Assembly: GCA_019096065.1 (NCBI GenBank)
Contig: JAGUCH010000003.1
Span: forward strand, 6,758,001 to 6,822,000
Reading direction: 5' to 3'
Source of the DNA: Paracyclopina nana
Lineage: Eukaryota > Arthropoda > Copepoda > Cyclopoida > Cyclopettidae
DNA: 64,000 bases
The notes beneath the pieces were generated by a model. The model saw only the letters and a list, made by a program, of their open reading frames with translations, had not been told where the DNA came from and did no database searches. Positions 1-13,250 of the stretch are shown here, in pieces. A program made the position numbers and the translations under genes. Within the stretch, counting starts at the first letter, position 1, and each line of letters begins with the position of its first letter.

Positions 1-3000
1 CTTCTTTGTAACGCGAGACTTTCCTGGCTGAAATATGCCAAGAATATGCAGAATTTCTATTTGTTTGCGCGACCACGCAAGCGGGAGATTGGAGTCGCAC
101 CTGAGCATTCGAAAGCCGGGCTAATGACACCAGCGCGGGAATTGCAAATTCAGCCTTTATCTTAACGACCATCAGCCACGGTTCGTTGGCAGAAATCTAA
201 CGCAATTTGTCACAATGCATAATACTACGGTAAAATAGCGCCAGGTGTGTGCGCGCGTTTTCGTCGTCTCCCCAAAATGGTCAATCTGCTAAAAGCTTTT
301 TGCGGCTTAGCTATCTGGCGATCGTCATATCATCAACAACAAACATAGCTGCTGACCTTAATGTGACCCCACAAATCTCTGATGGATCTGAAGAAGTTGG
401 CGATGATGCACTACTACTGCTGCTGCGGCGGCGAAGATACGGCTCCGTGGGGACTTGTCGTCGTTGCGAATTTTGGCACTCTCATGGAATAAGCGATGGA
501 ACTGCAAAGTTGACCAGCTGTGCGGCGACTAATGAGTTGATTATTGTGACTTGGGCGACGGCAATAGAGAGTATGTAGTAGTGGGCAAGTGCACGGAGGT
601 GAGGTGTGGTTAGCGGCCAGAGGCCGCCCCGTCACAGCCAATCGCCTATAGTGCGCGTGACGTGACTCCGCCTCTGCTCACCTTCGCACGCAGAAACGAC
701 ACAGACGACGACTACTTTGCCTAATTCAGGGAGTTATAGGCATTAAACGGCTTTAAAAATGAATTGCGTTATCTGTGAACAGGCCCCAAGAACAAGGCCA
801 GATAATCATATCTTTCGGCCAATTATATCTATCTGCAGGAAACAACAGTTTTAAGACACTTGAAAAACGGGGTGAAACAACCGGACTATCTTATCGTTGC
901 TGCGACCTGCCGAGTTATAGCCGCCTGATACCGTACCTACTACCTCATAAAACGCTTCATTTCGCCTTGATAAAAAGCCTCCTCTCTTTCCGTTGCGTCG
1001 AATGTTTTCCAAGCATATTCTGAAAAATCAAAATAGCAGGCTATCAAGTAAGTAGTTATCTCAACCGGCCTAAAGTTGGCTCGAGGGGAAACTCCGAGAG
1101 CCATTATATGAAAGTAACATAAGCGCATATCTGAGCCTATTTTGGGCTGAAGCACGTGCTATCGGAATTTCAGGAAACAAGAGCTATTGTGAAACGGGGT
1201 GAGGAAAAATGCACGTAGTATCTGCAACCAAGATAGCGCAGCGAGCAGACGTACACTACTATGTATATTGAAGCAATCACTACTCCCCCTCACGCTGAAC
1301 TGTTTTGCTCCAGATGCACCATATAGCAAAGAAATTGAAAGCGCAATAGATCATCGTGAGTTATGATCGCGGCGGCGAACTGATCATCATGGCTAATAAT
1401 TACAACGCGCCGCTGCTACATATACTAATTCTTTTTCACGGCAATTGCGATGAGTTGAAGAAACCCGAGCCAAGTGCCACGTTGAAGTATAGCATGAAAA
1501 ATCTCGCGGCCTCGGCATTCTTGACTTTGCTCTACTTACTGTCAGCACTTTTCAATAAGTAGAAAGCCAATTTCATGAATGTCTTCTCGTGATTTCCCAC
1601 GCAAGGCAGTATATTGTTGCGCTTATCGAAGAGCTACTCCTCCCTGAACGTGAGGCCACCACCTGGCGCCATCATTTGCATGGAGCCTCAATGATGGTGA
1701 TGATGTTTGGAGCTGCAACAAATTAAAGCTTTGGCAAGAGATACCTTATCAGGCGTAGTCAGTTTCCCCCGTGAAGAAAAAGCCCACGAATCTATCCGCG
1801 TAGTTCACACCCGCGACCGACCTTTTAATGCAGTCATCATTCGAGAGATCCTCTTACAGGAACGTAGACACATCTCGAGATGCAATCGACATTCCAACTC
1901 GTTTCAGAAATGCTGCTTTTAACGCTACCATCTTTGTTTTTCCAGCTTGTAAATGTCTCCATTTGAGTGTCTGATATTGATCATTGGGGTCAAACGTTTC
2001 CAGCGGACACGAGACATGGGCTAAGTAGTCAAATTGTCTCGACATCTACGCCTTGATCATCATCAGGAACAAGGATCAACCACAGTGGAAAACAATTTGC
2101 CAGAAAATGGACCATCATCGTGTGTCTTCCTGGCGTAGCAGAAGTAGTAATGGGTGGTGCTGCCCGTGCGTTGCGTTGCACGGCTTACTCACAGCAACAA
2201 CAAGATTGAATTATTGCTCCCCTTCGTCCTCTTAATGGCTTCAGCTCACGAATGCTCGTTGGTCTTCTTCTCCTCCGCCAACTTTGTCACACAACCAGAG
2301 GAGAGGTCTTTTAAAAATGGGGGAAATTTGAGAGTGGCCTAGCAGAGAGATGCGCTCAGGGACACCATAAAAGCTGCTTTTATTGGTGTAAATCACTTGC
2401 CCAGGCACTTAATTTTCAATGGCTCGTCGAGGCGCATTTTATTGTGAGGGCATTTTAAAGAACCAACCAATCAGCCCAATTTAAAATAATGCTAAAAATT
2501 CCACAAAATCAGACTCAATCAAGTAGGCCAAATGGCACTTTGGCTAACCATTTTGTTTTGTCATCCAAGTAAATCCAGTTTTGGATTAGCAATCACAGTT
2601 TCCAGATGAAATTCAACACACAGAGGTAAAGCTTCTATGTAATTGAACAAGTTTCAAGCATCAATTAGGACTTTCAAACAGATCAGAGGGTGTAGCAATT
2701 AATTTCGCATTAATTACGTTATCATCAACACCAACAGCAAGTCAATAGAACTGTCCATTTGTAAGTCAAATGACGGCATAGGACAAATTTGCAAGCAATT
2801 TGATAGCGAATTTAGTCACCGCTCTAACATTCTAAATATTTCAAGGTGAAATAAACCCAGTTTACTTACCCATTTGACTAAGTCATGTTTCTCGGTAAAA
2901 GCAGTCGAATCGGTTATAGCCAGATTCTCGATCCGGGCGATGCATTTTGGAAATTCATGATTCTTTACGAATTTCTGTTTTGCGGTCTATCACATCACAA

Positions 3001-3700
3001 TTGCGAAAACGAAACATTTTTTCGAACAAACTTGCATGGCTTTGTCATATTTTAACCTAGAGTTCTAGCTCTAGTTATAGCTTAGACTTAGACTGAGTCA
3101 CTGAACAGTGAGGAGTGAGCTGAGTCAAGTCAGTAATTACATGGAACTGAAAAACAAAATCTTAGGCATCAATTTTCAATTCTCTAGGTAAAAAAAGTGT
3201 GTGTGGGCTTGAGAATTCATAAAATAGCATTTTATCGCAATCCTAATTACCTGAGATTATTTTCCTGTTACATATCATTGTAAACTTGTCTTTGATGTGA
3301 TAAGTTTCAACGCTTTTTTCTCGCATCGACTTAATTTCACGATCTCTTTTTCATAAAGAGTTCAACAACAGCTGCACTGCTGTTAGTCAACGTCAACCAG
3401 TTTCTCATTTCTCAGTTTTCATTTAAATTGTGGAGTGAATCACATTCATGTTTAGTCTTGTTTCCTGAATTTTAATGGAAGATATTGAGTCCGAGCTGTG
3501 AGCAAGGTGTAAAAAGTGAAAGGAACGACCATATTGAAGCTTTTTTTCGAATGATCCGCTATCGATTTTTCGCAATGGGCTGATAATTGTACTGAAAAAA
3601 CCATGAAGGTGTGTTCAGGAAACAAAGGGCGATAGCGCGCAGATAGCGCTCGCGACAAGATAATCGACTGGGTGTCAACCCTTTTTGTGTAGCAACAACT
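1..3700. other. Intergenic sequence, no gene seen
   Basis: No open frame here has a recognisable domain, and the short frames lack coding character. The sequence is moderately AT-rich, with simple patches such as the TGATGGTGATGATG tract near 1690. It lies downstream of the minus-strand eys-like gene. I see no tRNA, rRNA or mobile-element signature. Confidence 0.5.
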
Positions 3701-3706
3701 CCAAAC

Positions 3707-3712
3707 TTTATT
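3707..3712 (-). terminator. Poly(A) signal of the eys-like gene
   Basis: TTTATT on the plus strand reads AATAAA on the minus strand, 104 nt beyond the proposed stop codon at 3816-3818. This is consistent with the transcript ending here and supports the gene ending after its last laminin-G domain. Confidence 0.5.
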
Positions 3713-3815
3713 TTGCGAGCAGGATCATAGAAAACAGACTTGCAAATGTTGTTGTTGCTTTCAATTTTGGTATAACAATTCCTCAGCGGAGCACCAAATA
3801 TTTGACTAACAATTT

Positions 3816-6800
3816 TTAATTCTCTTCTCCCTTGCAGGAGCGAACGTTTTTCCCCTCAATGTCTTCAACGTGAGCGAACACCTCAATGTTCTGAACGATG
3901 ACATTCCTGATGCACCCGCTGAAACCTGTCTCAAAATGGCCTCGAGTGATGTCAAGGATTTTTCCCCGTCCGTTGGAGCCACCTGAAAGGTAATTAAAAA
4001 TAAAAATATTACTCTAGATTGACTTCGGTGCATTTACGTAGGTGGGTTTTATGTGATCTTGTTTGTCTCTCTGGAGATAAAACGATTTTGTAGGTGAGAG
4101 TGAGACAGAAGTAGTGATTAATCTTTTCCCTGTATTTAAAGGTGCACACACACACTTGTGTCATTATTTTGTCGACATATTTTTCTCAAATGGCAACTGC
4201 CCCGAATTCTAGCTCTTTGTTTTACTAATGATATTTTTCATGAGGAGCACTTTCCTATTAGGATGGAGTTGGCAGTGTTGAGTTCGTAGTAGCTGCCTGT
4301 GACCCTGCTGTTGTAAACTTCTCCGTCTATTTCTACGTCTACCGATTGACGGACTCGGTGTATTTTCAAGTTGTGCCAGTTGCCATCGTTGATTTTTACA
4401 GTCGGGGACGGGATCGTTAGCTCAGTGCGAGAAAACCAGCCCAGGTTCCAAACTAAATGGACCATGCCTTTTCTGATGCCAACTCCTAAATAGTCGTCTG
4501 AGGTCAGGTCCTCTCCGATCCACAAAAGCATTCCATCATTAGAAGTTGTTTTCAGCTCCAGAGAAAATGAGGTTATGTGCCTAATTGACTTGGTTTCGGG
4601 CATATTAAAGCTCAAGTAGCCATTCCCATCAAAAGAGGGCACAGTTATTGCCTCAGCTGAGAAGGAAAGGAAAATGAATGCTAGCTCTTTTTAAAAAGCA
4701 GTTTTCGCATACCGTCCTCGCAGAAATCCCCAGTAAACCCGTACGCGCAGTCGCACGATACTTCGGCCCTTTTCACCGAGCAAGTTGCTCCATTCTGACA
4801 ACCTCCGGCATCTTCGCAAAGGCTGTGAATCTCGCAGTTTCTCCCACGAAAATCCTCTTTGCAGTCACACGTGTAGCCCTCTGGGTGCTTGTCGTCCAGT
4901 TCGCACACGCCTTCATGCTGGCATACTTCTCCTCCACAAGCTGTTCCATCGCAGTCTTCGATGCTCATTCCCCTCCAACCAGCCTCGGGTGTTAACGGGT
5001 ATGCAACTCCATTCAGCATCAAATTTCGCATACATCCTTGGTAGTTGGGATCATCCGTTTCGGGGTCCAAGTAGTAGGATCCGAATGTTTCAAGTCCACC
5101 CAAATTCAAAGTATGGTCTACATCCAACGTTGTTAATCCAGGGGGAGCATTGCCCACTGCTTGTTGCTCGTCCAGCATCAAGTATCCGTCTCTACCGGAT
5201 CTTCCTGCTCGGATTTTGTGCCAGTTTCCAGCCCTGACGCAGCAAAGAGTCAAGGTGAGAGCATGACTTTGTCCTCCCCGAGGCCCTCCGAGACTGAAAC
5301 TTAGCTCTAAGGTGCCATTCTTCAGCATCAAAGTGAAATAGTCTTGATGACGTGCATCTCTCGATTGGCCAAAGTGAACCAGTAGGCCCTCGAGTGAGTC
5401 TGGCCGGATCTCCAACGCCACTTCGGTGTTAAATCTTATGGCAGTGTCTAACGACAGTGACATAAAGGAATTTTCTCCCCTGAATAGAGGATCAGAAATG
5501 ATCAATTCTTCATCGCAGAATTTTCCTGTCTTTCCTAATGGGCAATAGCATTCGTAGTTTCCATCTTTCATAACTGAGCATTTTGAGCCTTCGGCGCACT
5601 GATGCCGACCGGTGGTACAAGCAGACGACTCCTCTTCGCACGTGACTCCGAATCTTCCATCTGGACATTCGCACCTGTAAAAGTAGCGCTTTATCAAGTA
5701 TGGGTTCACGAGGCCTGGTCCCAAAATCTTACACAAAAGATGCTCCAAAACCAATGCACGTTCCTCCATTAGAGCAAGGATTGCTGAAGCAAACGTCCAT
5801 GTGGCATTGGTGTACATTTCGTCCTTTAACAGGACTTGAGTCCCATGATGGCTTAGGCAAAGGCAAAAGTTGGCCAAGGTTAGATCGGAGAGCCAGGTCA
5901 AAAATGCACCCTTGAAACCCCCTATGCACAGGCAAATCATGCGGCAATAGCGTAAAGTTGTGGTTTTCGTGTCCTCCAACAAACATAACCTAAATAAAGA
6001 TAGTTGTAGCTCTACAAGACTGTATTGCATTTGCTGAGAGCTATCAAGGACCTTTGAAGTTATATTGAGGTTCTCTCGCAATCCGGGAGCTCTTCCGGTT
6101 ATGTTCTGGAAGTTGTCTACTTGCAAGAACCCCAGGCGTCCGTAACGTCCAAATTGCACGCTATGTACCAAATACCGTTCATCCACTGGTCTTTTGGTGA
6201 AAATTCGTCTTGGTCCAGCTCCAAGGTCCCAAGTCAAGAGGATGTGTCCCTTGACGTAGCTGACCGCCATATAGTCGGATCCGTATTCGTGGAACCCTTC
6301 TTGACCCAAAAAGAAGAGCAAGGCCACCTGGTCTGTCACTTCTGCGGTGAAGTGAAATTGCACCTCTATTTCTTTCACTACGTCCTGAGGTTCAACAGGA
6401 AAAGCCAGATAGGAGGAGTAGCCTCCAACGGAAGAAGTGAACGAAGGCTGCGTGATATCAAGCTCTGCAAATGAAAAATGTCCTCTCTTTTTCTTCACCT
6501 GGATCGCGTGTATTTCTCGCTTACCTTCTTGGCATAATGCGCCTCCTCTTCCGACTGGGCATAAGCACAAAAATCCAGGTCCGGTGTTGCTTCCTAAGCA
6601 TGTTCCTCCATACCTACATGGGTTGGTCGCACATACGGGTCGTTCGCAAAGGGCTCCCGTATACCCAGGCGGGCAGTTGCAAAACCACGAGCCATTTTCC
6701 TCGTGTTGAGTGCATACAGCTCCATTTCTGCACGGCCTTATTGCGCACACTGCAGATTTGCATTCCACAATGTCACGTCCGGAAACGGCATCCTTGTACA

Positions 6801-9800
6801 AGTGAACATCTTCATCATTGATCTGCGCGAAATGAAATTAGTTGGAGGCTGGAATAAATCAGGGTATAGGTTCAAACCTGGAGATAGTTCATGCAGCCCT
6901 GGAATCCTGATTGGACTATGTCTATTTCGGGATCTCTTTTGTTAGGCATAAGTCCAAAGTAAATTTGCTCTGGTTGTTTTGGTGTTTCGATGAGCTCTTG
7001 CTCTCCTTTCATTGTATGGGTTTCGTTGAGTTGAATCAGCGTTGAACACATAGTAGGTGTGTCTAAGGTCAGTTTGATGCGGACGCTTTGCTGGAATCCC
7101 GTGTCCACTCTATCTCTGGGATCAGAAAATAGAATTGTTTGGAGGCCGCAGCTGACCTTAAACTTGAGAATGCCATTCTGCAAGTAAGACGCAATCATCA
7201 TTTCATCTTTTCCTCCAGTGTAAAATAAGAGTCCATTTGGTGTGGAAGTCCGGAAAGTGAGCATGATGTTGATGCCGGAGGTCTCTTGAGGTAAAGAGTG
7301 AACCAGAAGGGAATGCCCAACAAATCCAGGCACATCCACCATCACTTCCTCCTCGCACTGCCTTCCGGAATATTGCAGGGGACAGTGGCACTTTGGTCCA
7401 TTTAATGTGGCTAGGCAAGTACCGCCGTTTCTGCAAACGTTCGCTGTGCACGATCTCTCGTCAAAGTCCGACGTTATGGAGTCAGTCATAATCACATCGA
7501 AAACTTCCGTCACGTTACTCGTCATGTCGTTTTCTATTGTGTCCACCCTGTTCTCATGCATGTCCTCGGTCATCATTGAGGTAGCTGTGGAAGTGCCTTC
7601 GATTGTGGTAGTCAAAGTGTCCTCTGTGGTTGTTGCGTGATCCTCTTCACTGTCGTCTTGCATGTCCCTGTCCATTGGTTCAATGCCAAGCTCCTCCAAG
7701 GAGGGTGTAGTGATTTCAATGGTAGTTGTGGCTGTACCAGTAGGTCCTGTGAGCAATACGTCCAAAGAGCTCTGTGTGACGATGGCCACCGGAATTATCA
7801 TTTCCTGTGATGGCTCGAGGGATGACATTGTGGGCGAAACGAGGTCTCCTTCGTAATCAGTAGACTCTGAAAAAGAAAAGCTCGCAAAAATGTGCTCGCC
7901 TCTTAAAGTATCGGGCTTACCCATCATATCGTCTGACATAGTTGGCGATGTACGTATTATGTAATCGTCTCCAGCTAGGAAACTTTTGGTGACCAAATCA
8001 CTGCTGGATATCTCATAAATGTACAAGGAAGTGACTGGAAGATCGCTCATGTTGTAGACTATGGTGCTCGTTGGGGAGAGAATAGGTAGGCTAGGGTCAA
8101 TTGAACTCATTATATCAGGCTCGTCAATCTCGAGAGCCAAGGGAGTCTTGTCGTCAAGCCTATTTTTCAAGTAGTCCGGAGTCATCGTTTCATTTTCCTC
8201 TGGGCTCATCGTTGTGGTCAATGACATCAGGAGATCTCTGGATGGGAGCTCCCAAGACACAGATTCGTTCACATTCAGGCAAAGCGATGCATCATCCACG
8301 GCCTCGGGAGGACACTCGCAATTTTGCCCAAAAAATCCTTCTGGGCAGGAGCACTCGTATGTATCCACTCCGTCGAGGCAAACGCCGCCATTAAAGCACC
8401 TATGTGTATTCATAGTAAGAGTAGTTGTTTTTGCTTTTGTACGTGTCTTTCATACTTGGGCAACGGAGGTAGAAGGCAGTCATTGTATTTGTACTCGCAC
8501 TTTTTCCCGTGGTAGTCAGGGACGCAATAGCACTCGTAGGAATCATCCACGATAAAGCACAGTGCATCGTTTTTGCAAGGGTTCGTGTCGCATTGTTCCA
8601 GCTCAATTTCACACTTGGACCCTACAAAGCCTGAAAAAAATAATTAGTGCCGCTGTCCTCATTTCTATGCAAAAAGTTGGCGAAAAAGTTTACCAAATGG
8701 ACAGCTACAGATGAAGGTTCCAGGCAAGTCCATGCACATGCCACCATTCTGACATGGATTGGCTTCGCACTCGTCCACATTTTCCTCGCAAGTTTTCCCC
8801 TCCCACCCTGCAAAAGAGGCGATGATAGGGTAGGAAATGGCTTATAGTCTCTCGATCTACTCACCTGGTGGGCAGTAGCAGAAAAAGGCTGCACCGAGGC
8901 CGTCAATGCACTGGCCTCCATTGGCACACTTGTTTTCCGTTGCGTTGCAAACAGACACATCAATCTCGCAGTTTTGTCCTAGATATAAAGTAATTGTAAG
9001 ACCTTTTCTTAACTTCAGCAAGGTATTAGGTACTAATGCACAATATTGACTTAGGTGACTGAATGTAATTAGAGTTGCATGACGGCCTTTTTTGCATGTT
9101 AAAGATTACTATGACTCCCATAAGAACCGAAATTGGTTGCTCCAAGCCTCATAAAAAGTTGCCAATGTTGCATGATGGACAATCGTAGAAGCAGCTTTCC
9201 TTGCTGCAGTGCAGCTAGCGGGGTTGCTTAAATGCCTTCGAAGCAATGCTGCTTCCATCAGAAGGGGTGAAATTTAGGTGAAATGTACACAATGTCTGTC
9301 AACTGTTTCGTGATACTATTTTTCATGAGAGAGCCATCGTAGCTTGTAATATTGCACTAGCGAAAGCAAAAAGTACGCCAAACAGTGCATTTCGAAAATC
9401 AATTGCAAGCATTGATTGGCCTGAAATTGTTTAGTACGCCAGCCTTGACACAAAAAAGGTAATTACTAGAAGAGTTACAATTCGGTTGATACTAGTTGTA
9501 ACCCTTGAAGTGTTCAACGACGGCCCTTACATTAGATTGCACTCAATTCTAATAGCGCGATATTTATGCTCAACGTACTAACTCATACCTTTAAATCCAT
9601 GCGGGCATTCGCACATGTATCCATTGACATCATCGACACAAGTTGCATTATTTTGGCACGGATTGGACATGCACTCGTTGACGTTGATTTCACACGTTTT
9701 CCCTGTAGATTCAAAGCAGTGGCTATCATACAGGAAAGGAACAAGGTCAGCAAGACCAGCGCAGCATTTTCAATAGAAGCAGCCTGAAGTGCTACTTGCA

Positions 9801-10606
9801 ATGTGGCGTGCTTTCGTTGTAATTCCCAGCAAGAAAAGTCAAGATATAGTCTTGAGCACAGTTTGCCACTTTGCGTGTCTGTGCGGAGGAACTCGAGTTG
9901 TAGCAGAAGCTAGTAGTGTAACAAAAGTAGCAGCAGAAATGTACAAAACTTTTTATGGAGTGTAGTTGTAGTCTTTCGCTTCATATACGCGCAAAAACTA
10001 GGCCAACCACGTTTACACTACATATTTCCAGCTGAAGAGGCTAGACGTGGTAGTTGTGTTGTTTGCGCTAGACTTGCAGCCTTTCACGTGAGTGCAAATG
10101 CAAAAAGACGGCTCGCTTGCTTGGTGGTTTTTCGCATGCACTTGCGCCATTAATTATGAATTCTTTCATGACAACTCTTTTTCGCGAGAATGCAGTTGGC
10201 GAAAGTAAAAGTCAATTGGATCATGCTGGCTACCTCTAAACCCAGGGGCGCATGTACAGTTGTAGTCAGCCACTTGGTCGATGCAGGTTGCTCCATTTAG
10301 GCAAGGGTCAGACCAGCACTCGTCCCAATCTGTCTCGCAATGTTGGCCCGTATATCCGTCCTCGCAGTAGCAATGGTATCCACTGAAAACGCATTCAACT
10401 TAGCTGATTTCCAAAGCACATGTTGGATATCACCTTTGCTCTTCGATGCCCTCGTCGAGGTGGCAAATTCCATTTCCGCATGGATTTCCTTTGCACGCAT
10501 CCTCTACGTCGTCCCCTGCGTCTTCTTGGTCCTCTTGCGATCGAGTGGCTGATATCGTCAGCATCAATACGAGAAGAAGGGATGTATAAACTTGGTGTCT
10601 TTGCAT
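3816..10606 (-). CDS. eys: Eyes shut (spacemaker)-like secreted EGF/laminin-G protein
   Basis: My model has 14 exons, complement join(3816-3982, 4255-4656, 4713-5674, 5733-5989, 6052-6464, 6525-6822, 6878-7866, 7921-8399, 8456-8630, 8694-8807, 8865-8978, 9589-9702, 10234-10382, 10434-10606). It totals 4806 nt, in phase throughout, for 1601 residues. A signal peptide ([19 protein letters not shown]...) is followed by seven EGF modules (about 38-305), a Ser/Thr/Asp-rich mucin-like spacer (about 306-573), one EGF, LamG1, two EGFs, LamG2, two EGFs, LamG3, two EGFs and LamG4 at the C-terminus. Fourteen EGF and four LamG modules, a spacer and no transmembrane segment match insect Eyes shut, a matrix protein that opens the space between rhabdomeres. 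Crumbs is less likely because there is no membrane anchor or ERLI tail. One intron (3983-4254) appears to start with GA instead of GT. Introns 6465-6524 and 7867-7920 are stop-free multiples of three. Confidence 0.82.
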
Positions 10607-11101
10607 TTTGGCAATAGGTGGTCAGTTATGTATGTTTGCAACACTGCTAATTTATGTTCACTTCATTTTTTGCAGTAGCACCAATTGAGAGTTGCGGTCA
10701 TCGCAAGTTGGTCTTCGGAATCAAACTGTCTATTTAGCTATTGCAGGCTATATGGAGAGAAAGCCAAGCCGTATGCCCATGAACGGTAACCGGCCGAAGA
10801 CGGAGCAAGAGCAAGGAGAGAGCAAAGACAGGTGAGAGCTGCTGCGAAATGTAGCGAAGGGACGTTTGAAGAAGTGCCAAGGAGTCCCGTGCAAAGAAGG
10901 GGAAAGAAGAGACAAGAAGGGGACGACGTGGTCACCATGGTGATTCGCCGCCAAATTGAGGTCGACCAAACAACTTGGCGATAGACATCTATTGAGGGTA
11001 GCCAATGCAACGCAAGGGTGGTGGCAAAACGATTTGCCCTGATAATAATGATCTATTGCACACTGTCGTAATACAGCCATGGCCATTATATAGATTAATC
11101 A
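10607..11101. other. Intergenic gap between eys-like and TMUB-like genes
   Basis: About 500 nt holding the presumed promoter and 5' leader of the minus-strand eys-like gene and the 3' flank of the TMUB-like gene. No domain-bearing frame, repeat or RNA gene was recognised. The minus-strand frames here look like non-coding shadows. Confidence 0.4.
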
Positions 11102-11107
11102 TTTATT
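11102..11107 (-). terminator. Poly(A) signal of the TMUB-like gene
   Basis: TTTATT on the plus strand is AATAAA on the minus strand, about 90 nt past the TMUB-like stop codon. Confidence 0.5.
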
Positions 11108-11196
11108 ATTAACTCTATAGAAAACTCTGGCCCTGTGCAGGGAGAGAGGGCTGCACTCGTGAAGGAAACAGTGCTCAGTATGAAATCACAGTACAC

Positions 11197-11964
11197 TTAG
11201 GCTCGAACGAAGTACGTATTAGCCATTGATGCGAAAAACAGGATGGTGAGTGAGACTAGGGACATGGTGGATGTAAAGTTGAAGTAGTGAGCATAAACCA
11301 CTTGACACCACCAAATGATGAAGAGGACGGTACCCAAAAGGGGATAGCACACGTTTGACAGGTCCAAGTCCAAAGGGTCTTCAAGTCTCACATTCCTCTC
11401 TGCCTCTAAGGCCTCCCCAGTCACTGACCTTTGCACTAAACAGTGAATTACACAATTGTCTTTCAGCCCGAGCTCGGCTAAGGTAGACTGATCTCTACCC
11501 AGGACTCTGCCGTTGTAAATCAGCCTCACGCGATCCTCATTGGTCAAATTGAGGTGGCGATCAAGGTGCTTGCTGATGAATTGACCCAGTTTCTCGCTCA
11601 GCCTTTCCCTGATTTCGAGGCTGGTTTCGTTTGTGAAACGGACTTTGATGGTGGCTAAAATCGAGTCTTCTCCAGAAGGTTCTGGATTTTCGTCGTTATC
11701 ATCTGAAGGAGAGGGAGGTGGAGGGGTTGACACATCTTCTATGGCATCTGTTGTTGCTTCTTCAGTGGCCTCTATTGCATCTAATAGTTCAGAGCTATTC
11801 ACTGCTGATGGGGCAGGGGCTGAAGACGATGCTCGAATAACGACGGCACGCACCGGAGGACGATCAGTCACATGAGTAGATAACCATAAGATGGACACGA
11901 GGCCGACAAAAAGTAGGACGACCAAAGCGGCAATAACTTCATCGCCGATACCTTGAATCAACAT
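11197..11964 (-). CDS. Transmembrane and ubiquitin-like domain protein (TMUB1/2 family)
   Basis: This is an uninterrupted 255-residue frame. A hydrophobic segment (about 10-29, VIAALVVLLFVGLVSILWL) is followed by an acidic Ser/Pro linker (about 55-100). A ubiquitin-like fold comes next (about 104-183), with the typical LIYNGRVLGRDQSTLAELGL stretch. Two closing membrane helices lie at about 207-229 and 235-253. This one-TM, UBL, two-TM layout is diagnostic of the TMUB family. Vertebrate members act at the ER in ERAD and in receptor trafficking; that role is inferred here from family only. ATG 11964 is the first in frame, and an acceptor-like tract (TTTTATCTGTCGCAG) ends about 16 nt upstream, so a 5' leader intron or trans-splice site is possible. 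I cannot tell TMUB1 from TMUB2. Confidence 0.85.
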   Translation of the reverse strand: MLIQGIGDEVIAALVVLLFVGLVSILWLSTHVTDRPPVRAVVIRASSSAPAPSAVNSSELLDAIEATEEATTDAIEDVSTPPPPSPSDDNDENPEPSGEDSILATIKVRFTNETSLEIRERLSEKLGQFISKHLDRHLNLTNEDRVRLIYNGRVLGRDQSTLAELGLKDNCVIHCLVQRSVTGEALEAERNVRLEDPLDLDLSNVCYPLLGTVLFIIWWCQVVYAHYFNFTSTMSLVSLTILFFASMANTYFVRA

Positions 11965-12061
11965 AGCTGCAAATGTTCCTGCGACAGATAAAAAAAATTC
12001 AAGAAGCCTTAGCAGCAGACATTTCTAGCTCTTCTTGCCGTGACGTCATGACAAACGTCAA

Positions 12062-12344
12062 CAGAGTGAGAAAATTGAGTGAAATGTAATTGTCATGATT
12101 TGAAACTTGAGTATTTTACCTTTTTAAAGGTTTAAAATGTTCTCATATCTTAATTATGAGCTTTTTAAAATGACAATTTGTTAGTCTTTTCTTTCAGTGA
12201 GAGTGTGATTTTACTCTTTGACTTTATTGCGGACTGAGCCAAGATGACTGAGCAATAAATCCATGATTTAACTTAGTTAATGTCCGGTAAATCATAGCTG
12301 CCAAGAAGGATGGCTTAGCCATTATTTTTGAGCTAAACGGCCTT
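12062..12344. repeat. Dispersed direct repeat, copy A
   Basis: This block resembles 19261-19465 plus 19889-19991 in the same orientation. Shared stretches include GTCTTTTCTTTCAGTGAGAG, ATAAATCCATGATTTAACTT, AGTTAATGTCCGGTAAATCA and CCATTATTTTTG. It lies about 100 nt upstream of the TMUB-like start codon. It has no coding capacity, and its class is not identified. Confidence 0.65.
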
Positions 12345-12825
12345 GACCGTGACTGTTCTCTCTTGTGCGTATTATGTCATGGCTTGATTTGAGTTAATAG
12401 ACCTTTTAAAATTGGTTGCCTTTTTGATTAAGAATTGTTTTTACTTTGGGTTTGCCTTTCACGCAGTGTCAGAGTTGTTTCAAGAGGCTAGGATCCAGAT
12501 TTCTGGTGCCAAACATTTTTTGTCATTATTTTGCTAATAGGCTTCTATGGGCTCTGCGATATTAACAATGCAGATTTGCAAGATTTTTTTGGTTAATTTC
12601 TCGTAAGGAACACATTGTTTCCTGTTTTTTTTCAATTAGGCCCGGACCTCACGTACATGTAACTTTTGTTGCTTGATCTATTGAAACAAACTTAGAAGAG
12701 ACTATGCAGTAATTTGTCAAAATAAATCTTTTCTAACTCTGTACCAAGATTCTAGCAAAACTTTTCATCATAAACCACAGGGACAATCTTAAAGTCTTTC
12801 TTTGAATAGATGAACAAGTGGGCTA

Positions 12826-13250
12826 ATTGAGCCCCACACATCAACCTGAGGGCTATTGCAACCCAGAAAAAATTCCCCACCAAAAATATATACATATTCT
12901 GAAAGCTTATGCTCTGGAGGTTCATTTGGAAGTAATTTTAAAATCATGGCCAAGCGCTTAATTCCCATAACATAAAAAAAACTTCTAGCGCCGAAAGCAT
13001 TGACTTTGGTCGGATTTTGCATGTTAGTATACCCCCACTAGAATTGCGAGATCTATATTTCTTTACTTCATACAAAAATTGTTAGGATGCCCAGGAATCG
13101 AGATATTGTGGTCGGATCATCCACTGATGAATTCATGCCATTTAACAAAAAAGAAACCTACCACCACTATATCTCAAATATGTATATGGGCGGGAATTTT
13201 TTCTGGGTTACAATAGCCCTCAGGTTGCACACTGGGCCAAAAAAACTTTA
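12826..13250. repeat. Short fold-back (inverted-repeat) element
   Basis: The arm near 12842-12900 (CAACCTGAGGGCTATTGCAA, then CCCAGAAAAAATTCCC) is repeated in reverse complement near 13183-13232 with few mismatches. The spacer is about 280 nt with no coding signal. No target duplication was resolved, so this may be a MITE-like element or a local inverted duplication. Confidence 0.55.

Noticed and set aside
4678-5237. Plus-strand open frames opposite the eys-like exons
   Set aside because: They are antisense shadows of strongly conserved EGF/LamG coding sequence, with no domain of their own.
3816-10606. Crumbs as the identity of the EGF/LamG gene
   Set aside because: There is no transmembrane helix or ERLI-type tail; 14 EGF plus 4 LamG with a mucin-like spacer and a LamG C-terminus fits Eyes shut better.
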